Assembly: GCF_043951865.1 (NCBI RefSeq)
Contig: NZ_JBINJF010000001.1
Span: 62,001 to 126,000 of the forward strand
Source of the DNA: JAMQKA01 sp043951865
GTDB lineage: Bacteria > Bacteroidota > Rhodothermia > Balneolales > Balneolaceae
Direction of reading: 5' to 3'
DNA: 64,000 nucleotides
Under the pieces are notes generated by a model that was not told the DNA's origin, ran no database searches, and was given only the letters and a program-made list of their open reading frames with translations. Each line of letters starts with the position of its first letter. The stretch's first letter is position 1. Positions 1 to 10,233 of the stretch are shown here, piece by piece. The position numbers were made by a program, and so were the translations under genes.

Positions 1-109
1 AAACCCTCAATTCCTCGCTTTGGGAGTTGTACTCCCGTTTAAAAAGGGCACTAAGGTCGGTGCTACAACCACCTCCCAACAACATAGCAGGTTCTGCAAA
101 GATCCTTTA
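1..109 (+). repeat. Dispersed intergenic repeat, copy 1
   Basis: A block of about 90-100 bp found again in inverted orientation at 39702-39796. Shared landmarks in order are GGGAGTTGTACTCCCGTTT (a short palindrome followed by T residues), AAGGTCGGTG, TACAACCA, CTCCCAAC and AGGTTCTGCAAAG. It lies downstream of the fecR-like gene and may run past the left edge of the window. A small hairpin (GATCCT arms, 101-120) follows. Function is unknown; a mobile repeat or a transcript-end structure are both possible. Confidence 0.7.
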
Positions 110-167
110 TCAAGAGGATCGTTTGCTGTTTTCATAACCACCCGGCGATTTGCCGGTGCCACTATCC

Positions 168-1298
168 CTATTCTTCCGGCTTCAGGATGATGTGCGTTCC
201 CTGTTTTTCATACTCAATATCGAGTGAAAACATCAACACATCCAGAACGGTTGACAGAGACTCATTCCTGAATTCGGCGGTTACATTCCGCTTGTACAGA
301 CTTGAATCGGCTACCTCGAAAGTCAAATCGTAATGGTTGCCGAGTCGGTCGATCACCTCGGCAAGAGAGCTGTTTTCAAAGGTGAACACCCCGTCAACCC
401 AGCTGATATATGAATTCAGGGTTACGTTCTCCGGCCGACTCGGGATGCCGGTTGAGCCAACCCGGGTCAACTGACCGCGATTTAACCGCACGCTTTCTCT
501 TATCGAGCCGCTGGTTCCCCTTTCGCTGTCCTGCCGTCCTTTTACGGCGACCTCCCCTTCAGCAACGACCACCTCGATGTTTTCGTTATGGGAATAGGAG
601 TTGACATTAAACTTAGTCCCCAGCACCTCGATATCCGCGCGGGATGTGTGTACAACAAACGGCCTGTTTTTTTGTGTTATAACCTCGAAATAGGCCTCAC
701 CCTCAACAAGCTCGATCTCCCGGAGATCGCCATCGAACTTTTTCGGCAGCCGTATGGTACTGGCCGAATTGAGCCTGACCCGGGTACCATCGCTAAAGGT
801 TACGCTGACCCGCTCGCCGGGCTGTGTGGCAATCTTTTCCATTACCGGGTTCGCCTGCTGGAGCATACCCGTCAAACGGGGAGAAAGCAGCAGGTATGAA
901 ACAAATCCCATTAATAGCAGAGCCGCTGCAAGTCCCACTCCCCATTTGACACGCCTGGATTTTTTACGCCTGCCGGAAGGTGAACGCTGCTGGCTTCCGG
1001 GTTGGGATCCAAGGCTCGATTCTGTCTTGCCCGGAACATTCAGTTCGTAAATGGGTGTTTCTGCTTCTTCGTGCTCTTCAATCCGCTGTTCGACACTCCG
1101 CCAACTGTTTTCTTTGTTTCTCTCAAGCCGAAAATTCCTGGTTTCTTCCCATGTCCTCTTTAGTTCTTCATATTTCTCATTGATCTCCGGGTTGGTGCGT
1201 ATCAGCTCTTCAACCCCTCTTTTATCTTCCGTCGTACATTCCCCCCGAATGTAACGGATCAATATTTTTTCCAAATTTGATCTACCTTCCATCTTCAC
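168..1298 (-). CDS. FecR-family anti-sigma factor
   Basis: An inner-membrane regulator that would hold an ECF sigma factor inactive until an outer-membrane receptor signals substrate. The 376-residue protein has a cytoplasmic N-terminal helical region (about 1-110), one membrane segment (about 118-138), a periplasmic FecR domain (about 155-255, with the typical DGTRVRLNS and GEAYFEV motifs) and a C-terminal DUF4974/STN-like domain (about 305-376). The longest start is GTG at 1298; an ATG two codons inside (1292) is equally plausible. It is the last gene of the SusCD locus, while the only sigma gene in view lies 9 kb upstream, beyond SusC, SusD and the FG-GAP gene. The usual Bacteroidota order is sigma directly followed by FecR. 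Family assignment is firm; pairing with that sigma factor is inference. Confidence 0.9.
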   Translation of the reverse strand: MKMEGRSNLEKILIRYIRGECTTEDKRGVEELIRTNPEINEKYEELKRTWEETRNFRLERNKENSWRSVEQRIEEHEEAETPIYELNVPGKTESSLGSQPGSQQRSPSGRRKKSRRVKWGVGLAAALLLMGFVSYLLLSPRLTGMLQQANPVMEKIATQPGERVSVTFSDGTRVRLNSASTIRLPKKFDGDLREIELVEGEAYFEVITQKNRPFVVHTSRADIEVLGTKFNVNSYSHNENIEVVVAEGEVAVKGRQDSERGTSGSIRESVRLNRGQLTRVGSTGIPSRPENVTLNSYISWVDGVFTFENSSLAEVIDRLGNHYDLTFEVADSSLYKRNVTAEFRNESLSTVLDVLMFSLDIEYEKQGTHIILKPEE

Positions 1299-1671
1299 AA
1301 ATCAAATAATATCAATATGTTTTTTCGCCTGTTATGAGACTTTTCCAGCCGCCGACAGCTTTGACAGCAACACCGAAAACCCCCCGTAAGGTGAATAATT
1401 TTTCTGACTATTTCAGTGTCAAAAACAATGATTTTTTGCCTCCGGGGGTATAAGTAGATAATAATACGTTCGTGGGAAACGATACCACGACAGTATTTTT
1501 CAAACAATCAGATTTCTTCAAAAAAATTTAGCCCCGCTTCCCGTTGCAGAGGGGTTTCTTTTATGTTTATTTGAACGTGAAACAACCCGATCAAGGAAAT
1601 TACCATGCGTTAACCTATTAAATGACAGTAACGAATCACAGATCCCGCTACCAAAAACATGGCGGTTTCCT
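1299..1671. other. Intergenic region between the FG-GAP gene and fecR
   Basis: About 370 bp with no convincing coding sequence on either strand. The gap suggests that the fecR-like gene has its own promoter rather than depending only on read-through from SusCD. No clear terminator or operator was identified. Confidence 0.5.
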
Positions 1672-4600
1672 CTATTTCCGCACGCGGAAAACCTGCAGCG
1701 AATCGTTGTTATTGCCCACCAACAGGGCTGTTCCCCCGGCAGTCCTGATTAACGCCAGGTCTTTTACATTACCGGGTGCTACAAATCCGCTCTGGAAGGG
1801 GGAAACCGGGGTAAAATCCCCACCGCCGTCTCCCAGCAACAACAGTCCGTTGCCTGCATCGTTCGGCGCTGTCTGCGGAGCTGTTTCGTACAAATTCCCT
1901 GCAATAACAATGTCAAGATGGCCATCCCCGTTAAAGTCGCCGGGAATAATATCATTTACCGTGGAAAACTGCGCCTCGTTCGGCAATTGACGCTGCCTGA
2001 AGGTACCTTCACCCCTGTTCTCAATATAGATACTGGCCAAATTTTCGGCCTGGTAATGCAGCGCGTCATCCCTGTTTTTGCGTCCAATGATATCGCTGAC
2101 GGTAGCATCGGCGTAGCTGCTGAAACTCTGGTAGCGCCGCATCAACCTTGACATCTGGTCCTGCAGGGCACGCATTCCTGCCAGTGGATAGGAACCATTC
2201 TCTTTTCGGACAGCCAGGATCGCATCGTACGACTGGTTCCCGTCAAAATCACCGGCATAGACCTCCATGATCTCCTGCTGATACGTTTTGTAATTGCTGT
2301 TCAGTCCCAGATTTCCCGCTACCAGGTCCTTGTCGCCGTCCCCGTCAAAATCTCCTGATGCCAGGCTGTACCACCAGCCGGTCGGGTGATCCATATCCAA
2401 CGATTCGGTTACGTTTTTAAATGAACCGCCGGTATTCCTGAAAAACGTAACCGGCATCCAGACGCCCGTGGTTACCAGATCGAGGTCGCCGTCGCCGTCA
2501 AAATCGATCCATTCAGCATCTGTCAGGAGTCCCGATGCCGCCAACTCCGGGGCCACCTGACCGGTTACATCCGTAAAAGTTCCCTTGTCATTGTGCAGGA
2601 TATAACTGTTGGCAGGACGCGGGTATTGACCCGGAACAAGGCGTCCCCCCACAAAGAGATCCATATCACCATCGTTGTCATAGTCAGCGGGCTTAACAGT
2701 CGAGCCGCTCGTGAGCATCTCGGGCAGGGCGTCCTCCGACCGTAAAAATGTTCCATCCCCCGCATTGATATACAAGCGATCCTGCAGGAGTCCGGAAGCC
2801 GGCGAAAACTCGTTGCCCCCGCTCACCACGTATAGATCGGGGTGACTATCTCCGTTGGCATCAAAAAAGGTGGCGTCAACATCTTCATACTCCTGGTCAT
2901 TACCCCAGGGTTGTTCTGCCGTAGACTCCCGAAAAGTTCCATCCGGCTGCTGCAGGAACAGGCTTCCCGGCGATCCTGCAGCCCCGCCAATATAAAAATC
3001 ATCGCTGCCATCGCCGTTCACATCGCCCACGGCGATCCCGGGACCGAGCCGGGACAGCATGTGGGGCAGCAGCGGCTCTTTGTCAAAATCGTTATACTCA
3101 TTTTCACGATGAACATACGCCGCGTTTATCGCACCTGGATCTATTTCAGAAAAATATTTTGGGGATTGATTCACTTCCCGTCTGGGAGAAGAGGATTGGG
3201 CCTCCCGGTAGTGAAGCGTGATTTTAGCGTCGGCCTCCAGGTTTGTCTTTAATTGATAGCGTCCGTCGGGCCAGGTCACCTCGAGGGAATCAACGGTGCC
3301 GGCCTTGCCGAGGCCGAAGTGGAGCACCGGCGGCAACGAGGACTGGTACCCACGGTAAGGCGACATATAGGCATACTGGGATCTGCCGCCGGCAGAGACC
3401 CGCACTTTTGCGCCGATTCCGTGGGTATTCAGGGAATCACCCCGCAGCTGGACTCTCAGATTGTGATGGTCTTTTTTCAATGTATCAGCCCGATTTTCAT
3501 ACACGAGGGCCGGTTCGTTGATATTGTTGATCACCAGTTCCAGGTCCCCGTCCCCGTCCAGGTCGGCATTCACCGCGCCGTAGGAGTATGAGGGGCTTTC
3601 AAACCCCCAGGCTTCCGACCGGTCTCGAAACGTCAAATCACCCTGGTTCCTGAACAGGTAATTCTCGACTTTAATGGAATCGAGTTGATTAATTTTCATG
3701 AATTTGGTTGTGTCGTGGGCTTCGTTATCCCCAAACATTACGGCCCGATTCAGATCTATGATGTAGTCAAAATCGTTCACTTTTTTGGGATATCCGTTGG
3801 TGATCATGACATCCTTGTGGCCATCGCTGTCGTAATCCCCAAACAGGGCGCTCCAGCTCCAGTCGGTATATCCCACACCTGCCAGCTTCGCAATTTCACT
3901 GAATATAACATTCCCCTCCCTGTCGCGACCGTTGCTCATTTGCAGGGTATTCATCGGAAACTGGGGCATGTAGCCGCGTTCATACAGCTCCTTCACATGC
4001 TCATAATCTGAGGCGCCGGAGACCTTTTTCTGGCCCTCCAGGGAAGGCGGCATCATATCCACCTGCAGGATATCGGGCCAGCCATCGTTGTTAACGTCGG
4101 CGGCATCCGTGCCCATACCGGCAAAACTGGTATGCTTGAGGGAGGTCTCCGCCCGGTCGGTGAAGGTGCCATCGCCATTGTTCATGTACAGAAGATCGTC
4201 GCTTTGGATATCGTTGGAAATATACAGGTCCGGCCAGCCGTCCCGGTTGAAATCGTGTACCGCGATACCGAGGCTGTATCCCTCTTTCCTTATGCCCGCC
4301 TCCGCCGATACGTCCGTAAATGTGCCATCCCCGTTATTTCTGTAGAGGGCGTCCGTACTGAGTGCAGTGCCGTCGTTGATCTCATCGCGCACGCCCACGC
4401 TGTTATCCCGGGAAAACGATCCCGGAAAATTGTTCATCAGGAAGGCGTCGAGATCTCCGTCGCGGTCATAATCCAGAAAAGCAGTATGCGTGGTATACCC
4501 GGTGTCGGCAAGTCCAAATTTTCGGGCCCGTTCGGTAAATGTGTTGTCACCATTATTGATGAACAGCTTGTTCCGCCGCTCTTCGGGTGTTGAGCCCTCC

Positions 4601-5019
4601 GGTCCGGACATCGAAACGTAAATATCGAGATCTCCGTCCCCGTTGATATCGACCATTGATGCCCCGTTCGCCCACCCGGTCGTTCCCGTGCCGGAAATAC
4701 TGGTAATATCCCTGAATTCCATATTTCCCTCATTCAGGTACAAGCGGCTGGAAACCATATTCCCGGTCAGGTACAGATCGGGACGTCCATCTTTGTTGAT
4801 ATCTCCCACCGCCACTCCGCCGCCGTTGTATATGTAGGGAAAGGTTATGACGTTAAAATCGACATCGTAGGTAATATCGTTGCTGAAATCGATGCCGGTT
4901 CGGTCAGGCGGGAGCTCTTGGAAAAGCGGGTCGGTCTGCTTGTCACTTGTCAGGCTGCATGCCCCCACCATCAAAGCAGTGAATGCAACCCAGCCGGCGA
5001 ACCCGCATCTTATATTCAT
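1672..5019 (-). CDS. FG-GAP/VCBS repeat lipoprotein with ASPIC/UnbV domain
   Basis: A large surface or periplasmic lipoprotein of about 1115 residues. The start is placed at 5019 because it gives a lipoprotein signal peptide ending in MVGAC (Cys21); the open frame runs 36 codons further upstream without adding signal features. The body has two beta-propeller-like blocks carrying about fourteen calcium loops of the DxNxDGxxD type (for example DINKDGRPD, DYDRDGDLD, DFDGDGDLD, DFNGDGHLD), separated by an ASPIC/UnbV domain at roughly residues 535-605 (FGLGKAGTVDSLEVTWPDG). Proteins of this build are common beside SusC/SusD pairs. It follows SusD with a gap of about 145 bp, so it is probably part of the same locus and may bind or process the imported ligand at the cell surface. 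The exact substrate cannot be read from the sequence. Confidence 0.88.
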   Translation of the reverse strand: MNIRCGFAGWVAFTALMVGACSLTSDKQTDPLFQELPPDRTGIDFSNDITYDVDFNVITFPYIYNGGGVAVGDINKDGRPDLYLTGNMVSSRLYLNEGNMEFRDITSISGTGTTGWANGASMVDINGDGDLDIYVSMSGPEGSTPEERRNKLFINNGDNTFTERARKFGLADTGYTTHTAFLDYDRDGDLDAFLMNNFPGSFSRDNSVGVRDEINDGTALSTDALYRNNGDGTFTDVSAEAGIRKEGYSLGIAVHDFNRDGWPDLYISNDIQSDDLLYMNNGDGTFTDRAETSLKHTSFAGMGTDAADVNNDGWPDILQVDMMPPSLEGQKKVSGASDYEHVKELYERGYMPQFPMNTLQMSNGRDREGNVIFSEIAKLAGVGYTDWSWSALFGDYDSDGHKDVMITNGYPKKVNDFDYIIDLNRAVMFGDNEAHDTTKFMKINQLDSIKVENYLFRNQGDLTFRDRSEAWGFESPSYSYGAVNADLDGDGDLELVINNINEPALVYENRADTLKKDHHNLRVQLRGDSLNTHGIGAKVRVSAGGRSQYAYMSPYRGYQSSLPPVLHFGLGKAGTVDSLEVTWPDGRYQLKTNLEADAKITLHYREAQSSSPRREVNQSPKYFSEIDPGAINAAYVHRENEYNDFDKEPLLPHMLSRLGPGIAVGDVNGDGSDDFYIGGAAGSPGSLFLQQPDGTFRESTAEQPWGNDQEYEDVDATFFDANGDSHPDLYVVSGGNEFSPASGLLQDRLYINAGDGTFLRSEDALPEMLTSGSTVKPADYDNDGDMDLFVGGRLVPGQYPRPANSYILHNDKGTFTDVTGQVAPELAASGLLTDAEWIDFDGDGDLDLVTTGVWMPVTFFRNTGGSFKNVTESLDMDHPTGWWYSLASGDFDGDGDKDLVAGNLGLNSNYKTYQQEIMEVYAGDFDGNQSYDAILAVRKENGSYPLAGMRALQDQMSRLMRRYQSFSSYADATVSDIIGRKNRDDALHYQAENLASIYIENRGEGTFRQRQLPNEAQFSTVNDIIPGDFNGDGHLDIVIAGNLYETAPQTAPNDAGNGLLLLGDGGGDFTPVSPFQSGFVAPGNVKDLALIRTAGGTALLVGNNNDSLQVFRVRK

Positions 5020-5164
5020 TTTGTCTATCCCTGTTACTGAATATTTGGAAGGTTTTTCAACATCCTGTTGTGAAGCAGATAAAAATATAGAGAATGGAAA
5101 CCGGAAAGCTAAGTTCCGATTCCACATTCTCTATAAAAAAGCAGAGTATACTATTTTCCGGGGC

Positions 5165-6679
5165 TTAGTATCCCGGGTTTTGATCCTCTTCGTCAGTCAT
5201 TTCGGTGTTGGCGTTGATCTCTTCCTGCGGGATGGGGAACACCTCATGTTTTCCCGCCTGGAACGAGTCCCATTCATCCGCGGCCATGCCCCAGCGCACC
5301 ATATCAAAGAACCGGGTCTGCTCACCCGCCAGCTCCAGTCGCCGTTCAAGGACCAGCCAGTCGAAGGCCTGGTTTTGCCCGGCGTTGGTATCACGATCGG
5401 CCAGGATGTTACCTGTCGGATCGGCTCGTCTCCGGATCTCATTGATCAGCTCAATACCCTCCGCAACCTTGGCACCGCCCTGCATGATTTTGGCCTCCGC
5501 CATCATCAGCAGAACATCGGCGTAGCGGATAACATCCATGTTGGCATCCGATTCGCTGTTTTCCGCCTCATCGGTTTTTTGATATTTCTTCCAGGCCCAG
5601 CCCTTTCCGGCAAAATCATACGGCTGCCCCCGATAGGTGCTGTTCGGACCAAAATAGAACGCCTCCAGCCGCGGGTCATCACTGTCATAGGCGTTGATCA
5701 AGTCTTGGGCTGGGACAGCATTATAGAAGGCAAACCCGTCAACCCCGTATTCCTGGGGACGAATGGAGGTTTCGTTGCGGCCGGTGCCGTCGGTAGACCA
5801 GCCGAATCCGGTACCCGACTTAAACTGTACCTCGAAGACCGCTTCCTTGTTATTATTTTCATCCGGATGGTGATTCCACCGCATCGCCTGTATTGCATTG
5901 TCGATGGTGTTTCCGCCATAGTCACTTGCCCGCTCAAGGTCATATACGCCCTGGTCGATCACCTGCTGAAAGGCCGTTTCTGCGTCTGAATATTCCTCCT
6001 GGTAGAGATGAGCTTTACCCAGCAGGGCGTAGGCTGCTCCCGAGGTTGCCCGGCCTTCTTGTGCTGCAGGATATCCTCCTTTTTGAGGGAGTACGCCGGC
6101 AGCTGCACTCAGATCGGTTTCAACCTGGGTCCAGATCTCTTCTTCAGAAGCCCGCGGGGTGTGGAGCTCGTCGAGATTTTCGACCAGCCGGAGAGGGCCA
6201 CCCCCATAGATGGCGTTGATATAAAAGTAGGCCAATCCCCTCAGGAAGGTTGCTTCCGCAACCACGCGGTCGCGTACCGCAGTATCTATATCCTCCATCT
6301 GGCCGACGTTCAAGATGGTGGAGTTGGCCTTGGAAATCATATCATACAGGTTGTCCCATGGAGTGGTAATATGAGTATTGCCAGAGGGACCGTAGTTATG
6401 GTTCAGCAGTTCAAGCGGAGGGCCCTGGGTGTTGCCGGTCGTTCCCACTTCCTGACCGGCAAAATCGAGCATAAAGAAGATGCTCCGCCCCCAGAGACCG
6501 TGCGCCTGTAGCATAGCGTATGCCGAGTTCACGGATGCAAGTGCCTGCGCTTCAGTCTGATAGAAGGTGTCGGAGTTGACGCTGTTGCTGTCAGACTTCT
6601 GCAGGAAGCTGTCCGTACAGCCCGCATAGAGGAGGGCCGTAACAACCAATGAGAGTGTTATTAAGGTTATTCTCTTCAT
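5165..6679 (-). CDS. SusD/RagB-family outer-membrane nutrient-binding lipoprotein
   Basis: The lid protein of a SusCD importer, which captures ligand at the cell surface and delivers it to the TonB-dependent channel. The 504-residue protein starts with a lipoprotein signal peptide (LLYAGC, Cys21) and has the SusD-like N-terminal helical region (TFYQTEAQALASVNSAYAML), TPR-type helices and the typical C-terminal section (RYADVLLMMAEAKIMQG, then LINEIRRRAD and LVLERRLELAGEQTRFFDMVRWG). It starts about 50 bp after SusC and is surely co-transcribed with it. The ligand cannot be assigned; the neighbouring FG-GAP protein and absence of glycosidases next to it leave oligosaccharide, peptide or other organic polymers open. 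Confidence 0.95.
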   Translation of the reverse strand: MKRITLITLSLVVTALLYAGCTDSFLQKSDSNSVNSDTFYQTEAQALASVNSAYAMLQAHGLWGRSIFFMLDFAGQEVGTTGNTQGPPLELLNHNYGPSGNTHITTPWDNLYDMISKANSTILNVGQMEDIDTAVRDRVVAEATFLRGLAYFYINAIYGGGPLRLVENLDELHTPRASEEEIWTQVETDLSAAAGVLPQKGGYPAAQEGRATSGAAYALLGKAHLYQEEYSDAETAFQQVIDQGVYDLERASDYGGNTIDNAIQAMRWNHHPDENNNKEAVFEVQFKSGTGFGWSTDGTGRNETSIRPQEYGVDGFAFYNAVPAQDLINAYDSDDPRLEAFYFGPNSTYRGQPYDFAGKGWAWKKYQKTDEAENSESDANMDVIRYADVLLMMAEAKIMQGGAKVAEGIELINEIRRRADPTGNILADRDTNAGQNQAFDWLVLERRLELAGEQTRFFDMVRWGMAADEWDSFQAGKHEVFPIPQEEINANTEMTDEEDQNPGY

Positions 6680-6730
6680 AATTATCTGTTCTTTATTAAT
6701 TGAATTTCGTTCGTCAAAGCCGGAGGCGAA

Positions 6731-9700
6731 TTAAAACCCAAGCTGTATCCCAACAAGGAATTGCTTTGCCTGGGGATACACAAACCTGTCGATCCCGGCA
6801 TCACGCGCCGTACCGGTGCCCAGCGATCCTATTTCGGGTTCAAGTCCGCTGTAGCCGGTCAGCGTCAGCAGGTTGCGTCCGGTGGCGTACACCCTGAGGC
6901 GATTTGCGCCGGCCTGACTTACCAGGTCGCTGTCAAATGTATACCCGATTGTCAGCGTCTTAACCCGCAGGTATGAGCCATCTTCAACATACAGGTCCGA
7001 AAGCCGAGACATGTTGGAATTTGGATCAAGTGCGGCCACGCGGTGGACATCGGTGTCCGTATTATTGGGAGTCCAGGCATCCAGGTACGCGGTTCCCTGG
7101 TTAAAGTTTTGACGAAAATCCTGCAGCCACTTGGTGGCGCCGTTCAGAATATCGTTGCCGTAATTCCCCTGGATAAACAAGTTGAAATCAATATTTTTAT
7201 ATGCCAGATCAGCCGTGAAGCCGTAGGTGAAATCAGGAATCGGGTTCCCGAGGATGGTTCGGTCGTCGGGACTGATCTGCCCGTCCCCGTTAAGATCGTT
7301 GAACGTATATCTCCGGGAGCGGTGTGCTGGCTTGCTGTTGCCTCATCACGACCGCCATTGGGATCCTGGCTTTGCGTGGCGTGATTGTACACCTCGTCCC
7401 AGTCCTGGAACAGCCCGTCTGAGACATAGCCGTAAAACTGCCCGATCGGTTCTCCGACCCGTGTCACGGAGACCCCGGTTACATCATCGGCAATGTTGCC
7501 TTCAATGATTTCCACCTGGTCGTTGGCTCCCAGGCTTTTAACTTCGTTTGAGATGGTTGTAATATTGCCGGAAAGATTCAGGTTCAGATCCCCGATCGAT
7601 TTCTGATAGGAAACGGCTGCTTCGATCCCCTGGTTTTCCACCGTCCCGGCGTTGATAAACGGGGGATTCAGCCCTACCGATTGCGGAACCTGGGCGGTCC
7701 AAAGCAGATCTTCGGTCGTCCGGTTGTAGTAGTCGAAATCCAGTGAAATCTGATCGTTGAGCAAGCCAAGCTCGAACCCGACATCGGTCTGAACCGAGGT
7801 CTCCCAGGTAATATCGCGGTTGGCCATGGTCTGCTGGCCGATTCCCTGGACCTCTGTATCGCCCAACACATAAAAGTAATTGGTGCTCAGGCTCACCGTG
7901 GTGGGATAATTGCCCAGTACCGACTGGTTGCCAAGCTCGCCCCAGCCCGCCCTGATCTTCAGGTTGCTGATCAGGTCCGAATCTTCCAGAAAATCCTCTT
8001 CACTGACTCTCCACCCCACCGACACCGAGGGAAATACCCCGACCGGTTCAGTTGCATTAAAGAGCTTGGAAGACTCGTCGCGCCGTATATTTCCCGTAAA
8101 CAGGTACTTGTTGTCGTATGAATAACTTACACGCCCGAAAAGCGACCGCAGCGAACTCTCCTGGATCCCACTGTCTACCCCCAACTGCGAAGAAGCCGCT
8201 CCAAGAGAACGCACATTTCGCGGCATCTCCTGCCCGCTGGCATTTACGAAATCACTGTCAAACGACTGGGCAGAAAACCCGGCCAGCACGCTGACGTCGT
8301 GCGCACCGAAGGTTTGATCATATGTCAGTGTCTGTTCGATCAGCGGATTCAGGTTCTGGCTTCTCGTTCTGTTCAACGAAGAGAAGGCGTCAAGCCTTCG
8401 AGTAGTCTGGTAGTAGTCGTTGTAGGTGCCGGAATCCTGGTACCGAAAATCGATTCCCGCCTGCAGCTTGTAGGTAAAATGCTGAAGGAAGGTGACCTCC
8501 CCGTATACGGAACTGACAATAGAGTATCGATTGATGGTATCATCGATCAGGTGAGCAGTGGCAATCGGGTTGGAAGCATCCTGCCCGTCGGCCGTCACCG
8601 GCCACCCGAAACCACCGACAAAAGAGTCGTCATACACGGGAACCGTGGGCGCCTGCTTTACCGCGTGTTCAATAGAACGGCGTCCGCCGCTGCCGTCATT
8701 TTCCGAAATATCGCTTTTACTCAGCAATACTGAACCGCCAAAGTTAATATTATCGGACGCGTCGAACTGGGTGTTGGCCCTAAGGGAGTAGCGCTTGAAG
8801 CCTGAGCCGACCATTGTTCCCTCCTGGTCCATATATCCCAGTCCTATGCTGTAGGTTGAACTTTCTCCACCACCGGAAATATCCAGGTTGTAGTTTTGCA
8901 GCGGTGCGGCCCTGAACAGCTCATCCTGCCAGTCTGTGTTGTGCGGCGGGCGCTCTCCATTCTGAAAATTTGCCGGCAGTCCCGAGCTGTTGGGATCGGA
9001 GTGCACGTCGCGAAGATATGCGGCATACTGCTCGGCGTTTAGCACATCATACCGTTCCGTTTGCACCTGGGTTCCATACGAGGTTTCCACATTCACCTGG
9101 ACCTGTCCGCCCCGGGTTCCTTTTTTCGTGGTGATCAGCACCACCCCGCCCGAGGCCCGCGAGCCGTAAATAGCGGCGGCCGAGGCGTCTTTTAGGATAT
9201 CGATCGACTCGATATCGTTGGGATTGATGCTGTTGAGCACACCGGTGCCAGTCTGTCCGGAGGGACTGTCCTGGATCGGAACCCCGTCAATTACGTACAG
9301 GGGCGATTCAGAATTAATTGTGCCGATCCCCCGGATATTTACGTTGATCGCCCCGCCTGGCTTTCCACCGCCGGTCTGGACGACCTGCACCCCTGAAACG
9401 CGTCCCTGCAGCGACTGTTCCAGAGAACTTTCGCCGGCACTGACCGCTTCGTCCATCTCTACGCTCCCAACCGAGCCGGTAAGCTGTCCCCGTGTCTGCG
9501 AACCGTAGCCCACAACAACGAGCTCTTCCATGTCGACGGCCGACTGCACAAGTTCAAAGTTGACCTCGGTGGTCTCCCCGGAAACCACGGTAATCTCCTG
9601 GGTCGCCTGCTGATAGCCGATAAACGTTGCAACCAGCGTATAGCTTCCGGGATCCACATCCGAAATGGTATACTCCCCGTTGGCATCGGTGGAAGCACCG

Positions 9701-9867
9701 GTTTGGGTTCCCTGGATCGATACGTTGGCTCCCGGCAATGTCTCCCCTGAGTTGCCATCGATTACTGTTCCTGTGATTGTTCCCTGGCTATACCCACTTG
9801 CGGCAAGAAAAAACGTGAAACACGCAAGCAGAATAAAAACAATGTTGTACCTCAACTTTGTATTCAT
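6731..9867 (-). pseudogene. SusC/RagA TonB-linked outer-membrane receptor, frameshifted
   Basis: The channel of the SusCD pair. The start at 9867 gives a signal peptide ending near GYSQG, followed by a carboxypeptidase-regulatory-like domain (about 29-110), a TonB box/plug region (ELVVVGYG, then the SusC signature around DILKDASAAAIYGSRASGGVV) and a 22-strand-type barrel. There is no STN domain at the N-terminus. The reading frame breaks near 7300-7312: upstream it reads ...TAPGDIR then out-of-frame residues, while the frame that continues as YTFNDLNGDGQISPDDR, the expected family sequence, runs to the normal C-terminus (IQLGF) at 6731. Intact, the protein would be about 1046 residues. The local sequence is compatible with loss of one base, or of one 7-bp unit of a short repeat. 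It is either a sequencing error or a recent inactivation. Confidence 0.88.
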
Positions 9868-10233
9868 TCTGTTATCTCCATTTTGTAGAATTAACATCAT
9901 TTTGAGCAGTAGCCCCCCCTGTAAAGCGGGAGCCCTCAGCATGATGACGAAGTTAATTGTATGAGAAGGAAAGCAGAGACTGGCAGCTCATTGTTACCAC
10001 ACAGTATATCTGCCGGTAACAATACATGTATATCCCATAACTTTTTCCCTAAGTTTCACTTCCCTTCTGCCCATAGTACGTACAGTTCAGATCATCCCAT
10101 GACAGCGATGGTTGATTTTTTTGTATTGGACCCCATTCCCCACGGGTAACAGGTCAAACGCTTAAACAGTGAACCGGCTTTCATTACAAAAGGGCTTTGC
10201 AATAGTGGCGGGTTGATAAAATTGGTCGTTTAT
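9868..10233. other. SusC upstream region
   Basis: About 365 bp between the sigma gene and SusC, both on the minus strand, without a credible gene. It should contain the SusCD promoter. The only clear structure is the inverted repeat at 9991-10022, listed separately. Confidence 0.5.
9991..10022 (-). promoter_or_regulatory. Inverted repeat upstream of SusC (possible operator)
   Basis: Perfect 8-bp arms TTGTTACC and GGTAACAA separated by 16 bp, lying about 125-155 bp before the SusC start codon. The symmetry and position fit a binding site for a dimeric regulator or a leader hairpin. No regulator can be named from the sequence. Confidence 0.35.

Noticed and set aside
1295..1507. 70-residue open frame upstream of fecR
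   Set aside because: Low-complexity composition, no family resemblance and no signal features; it reads like intergenic DNA.
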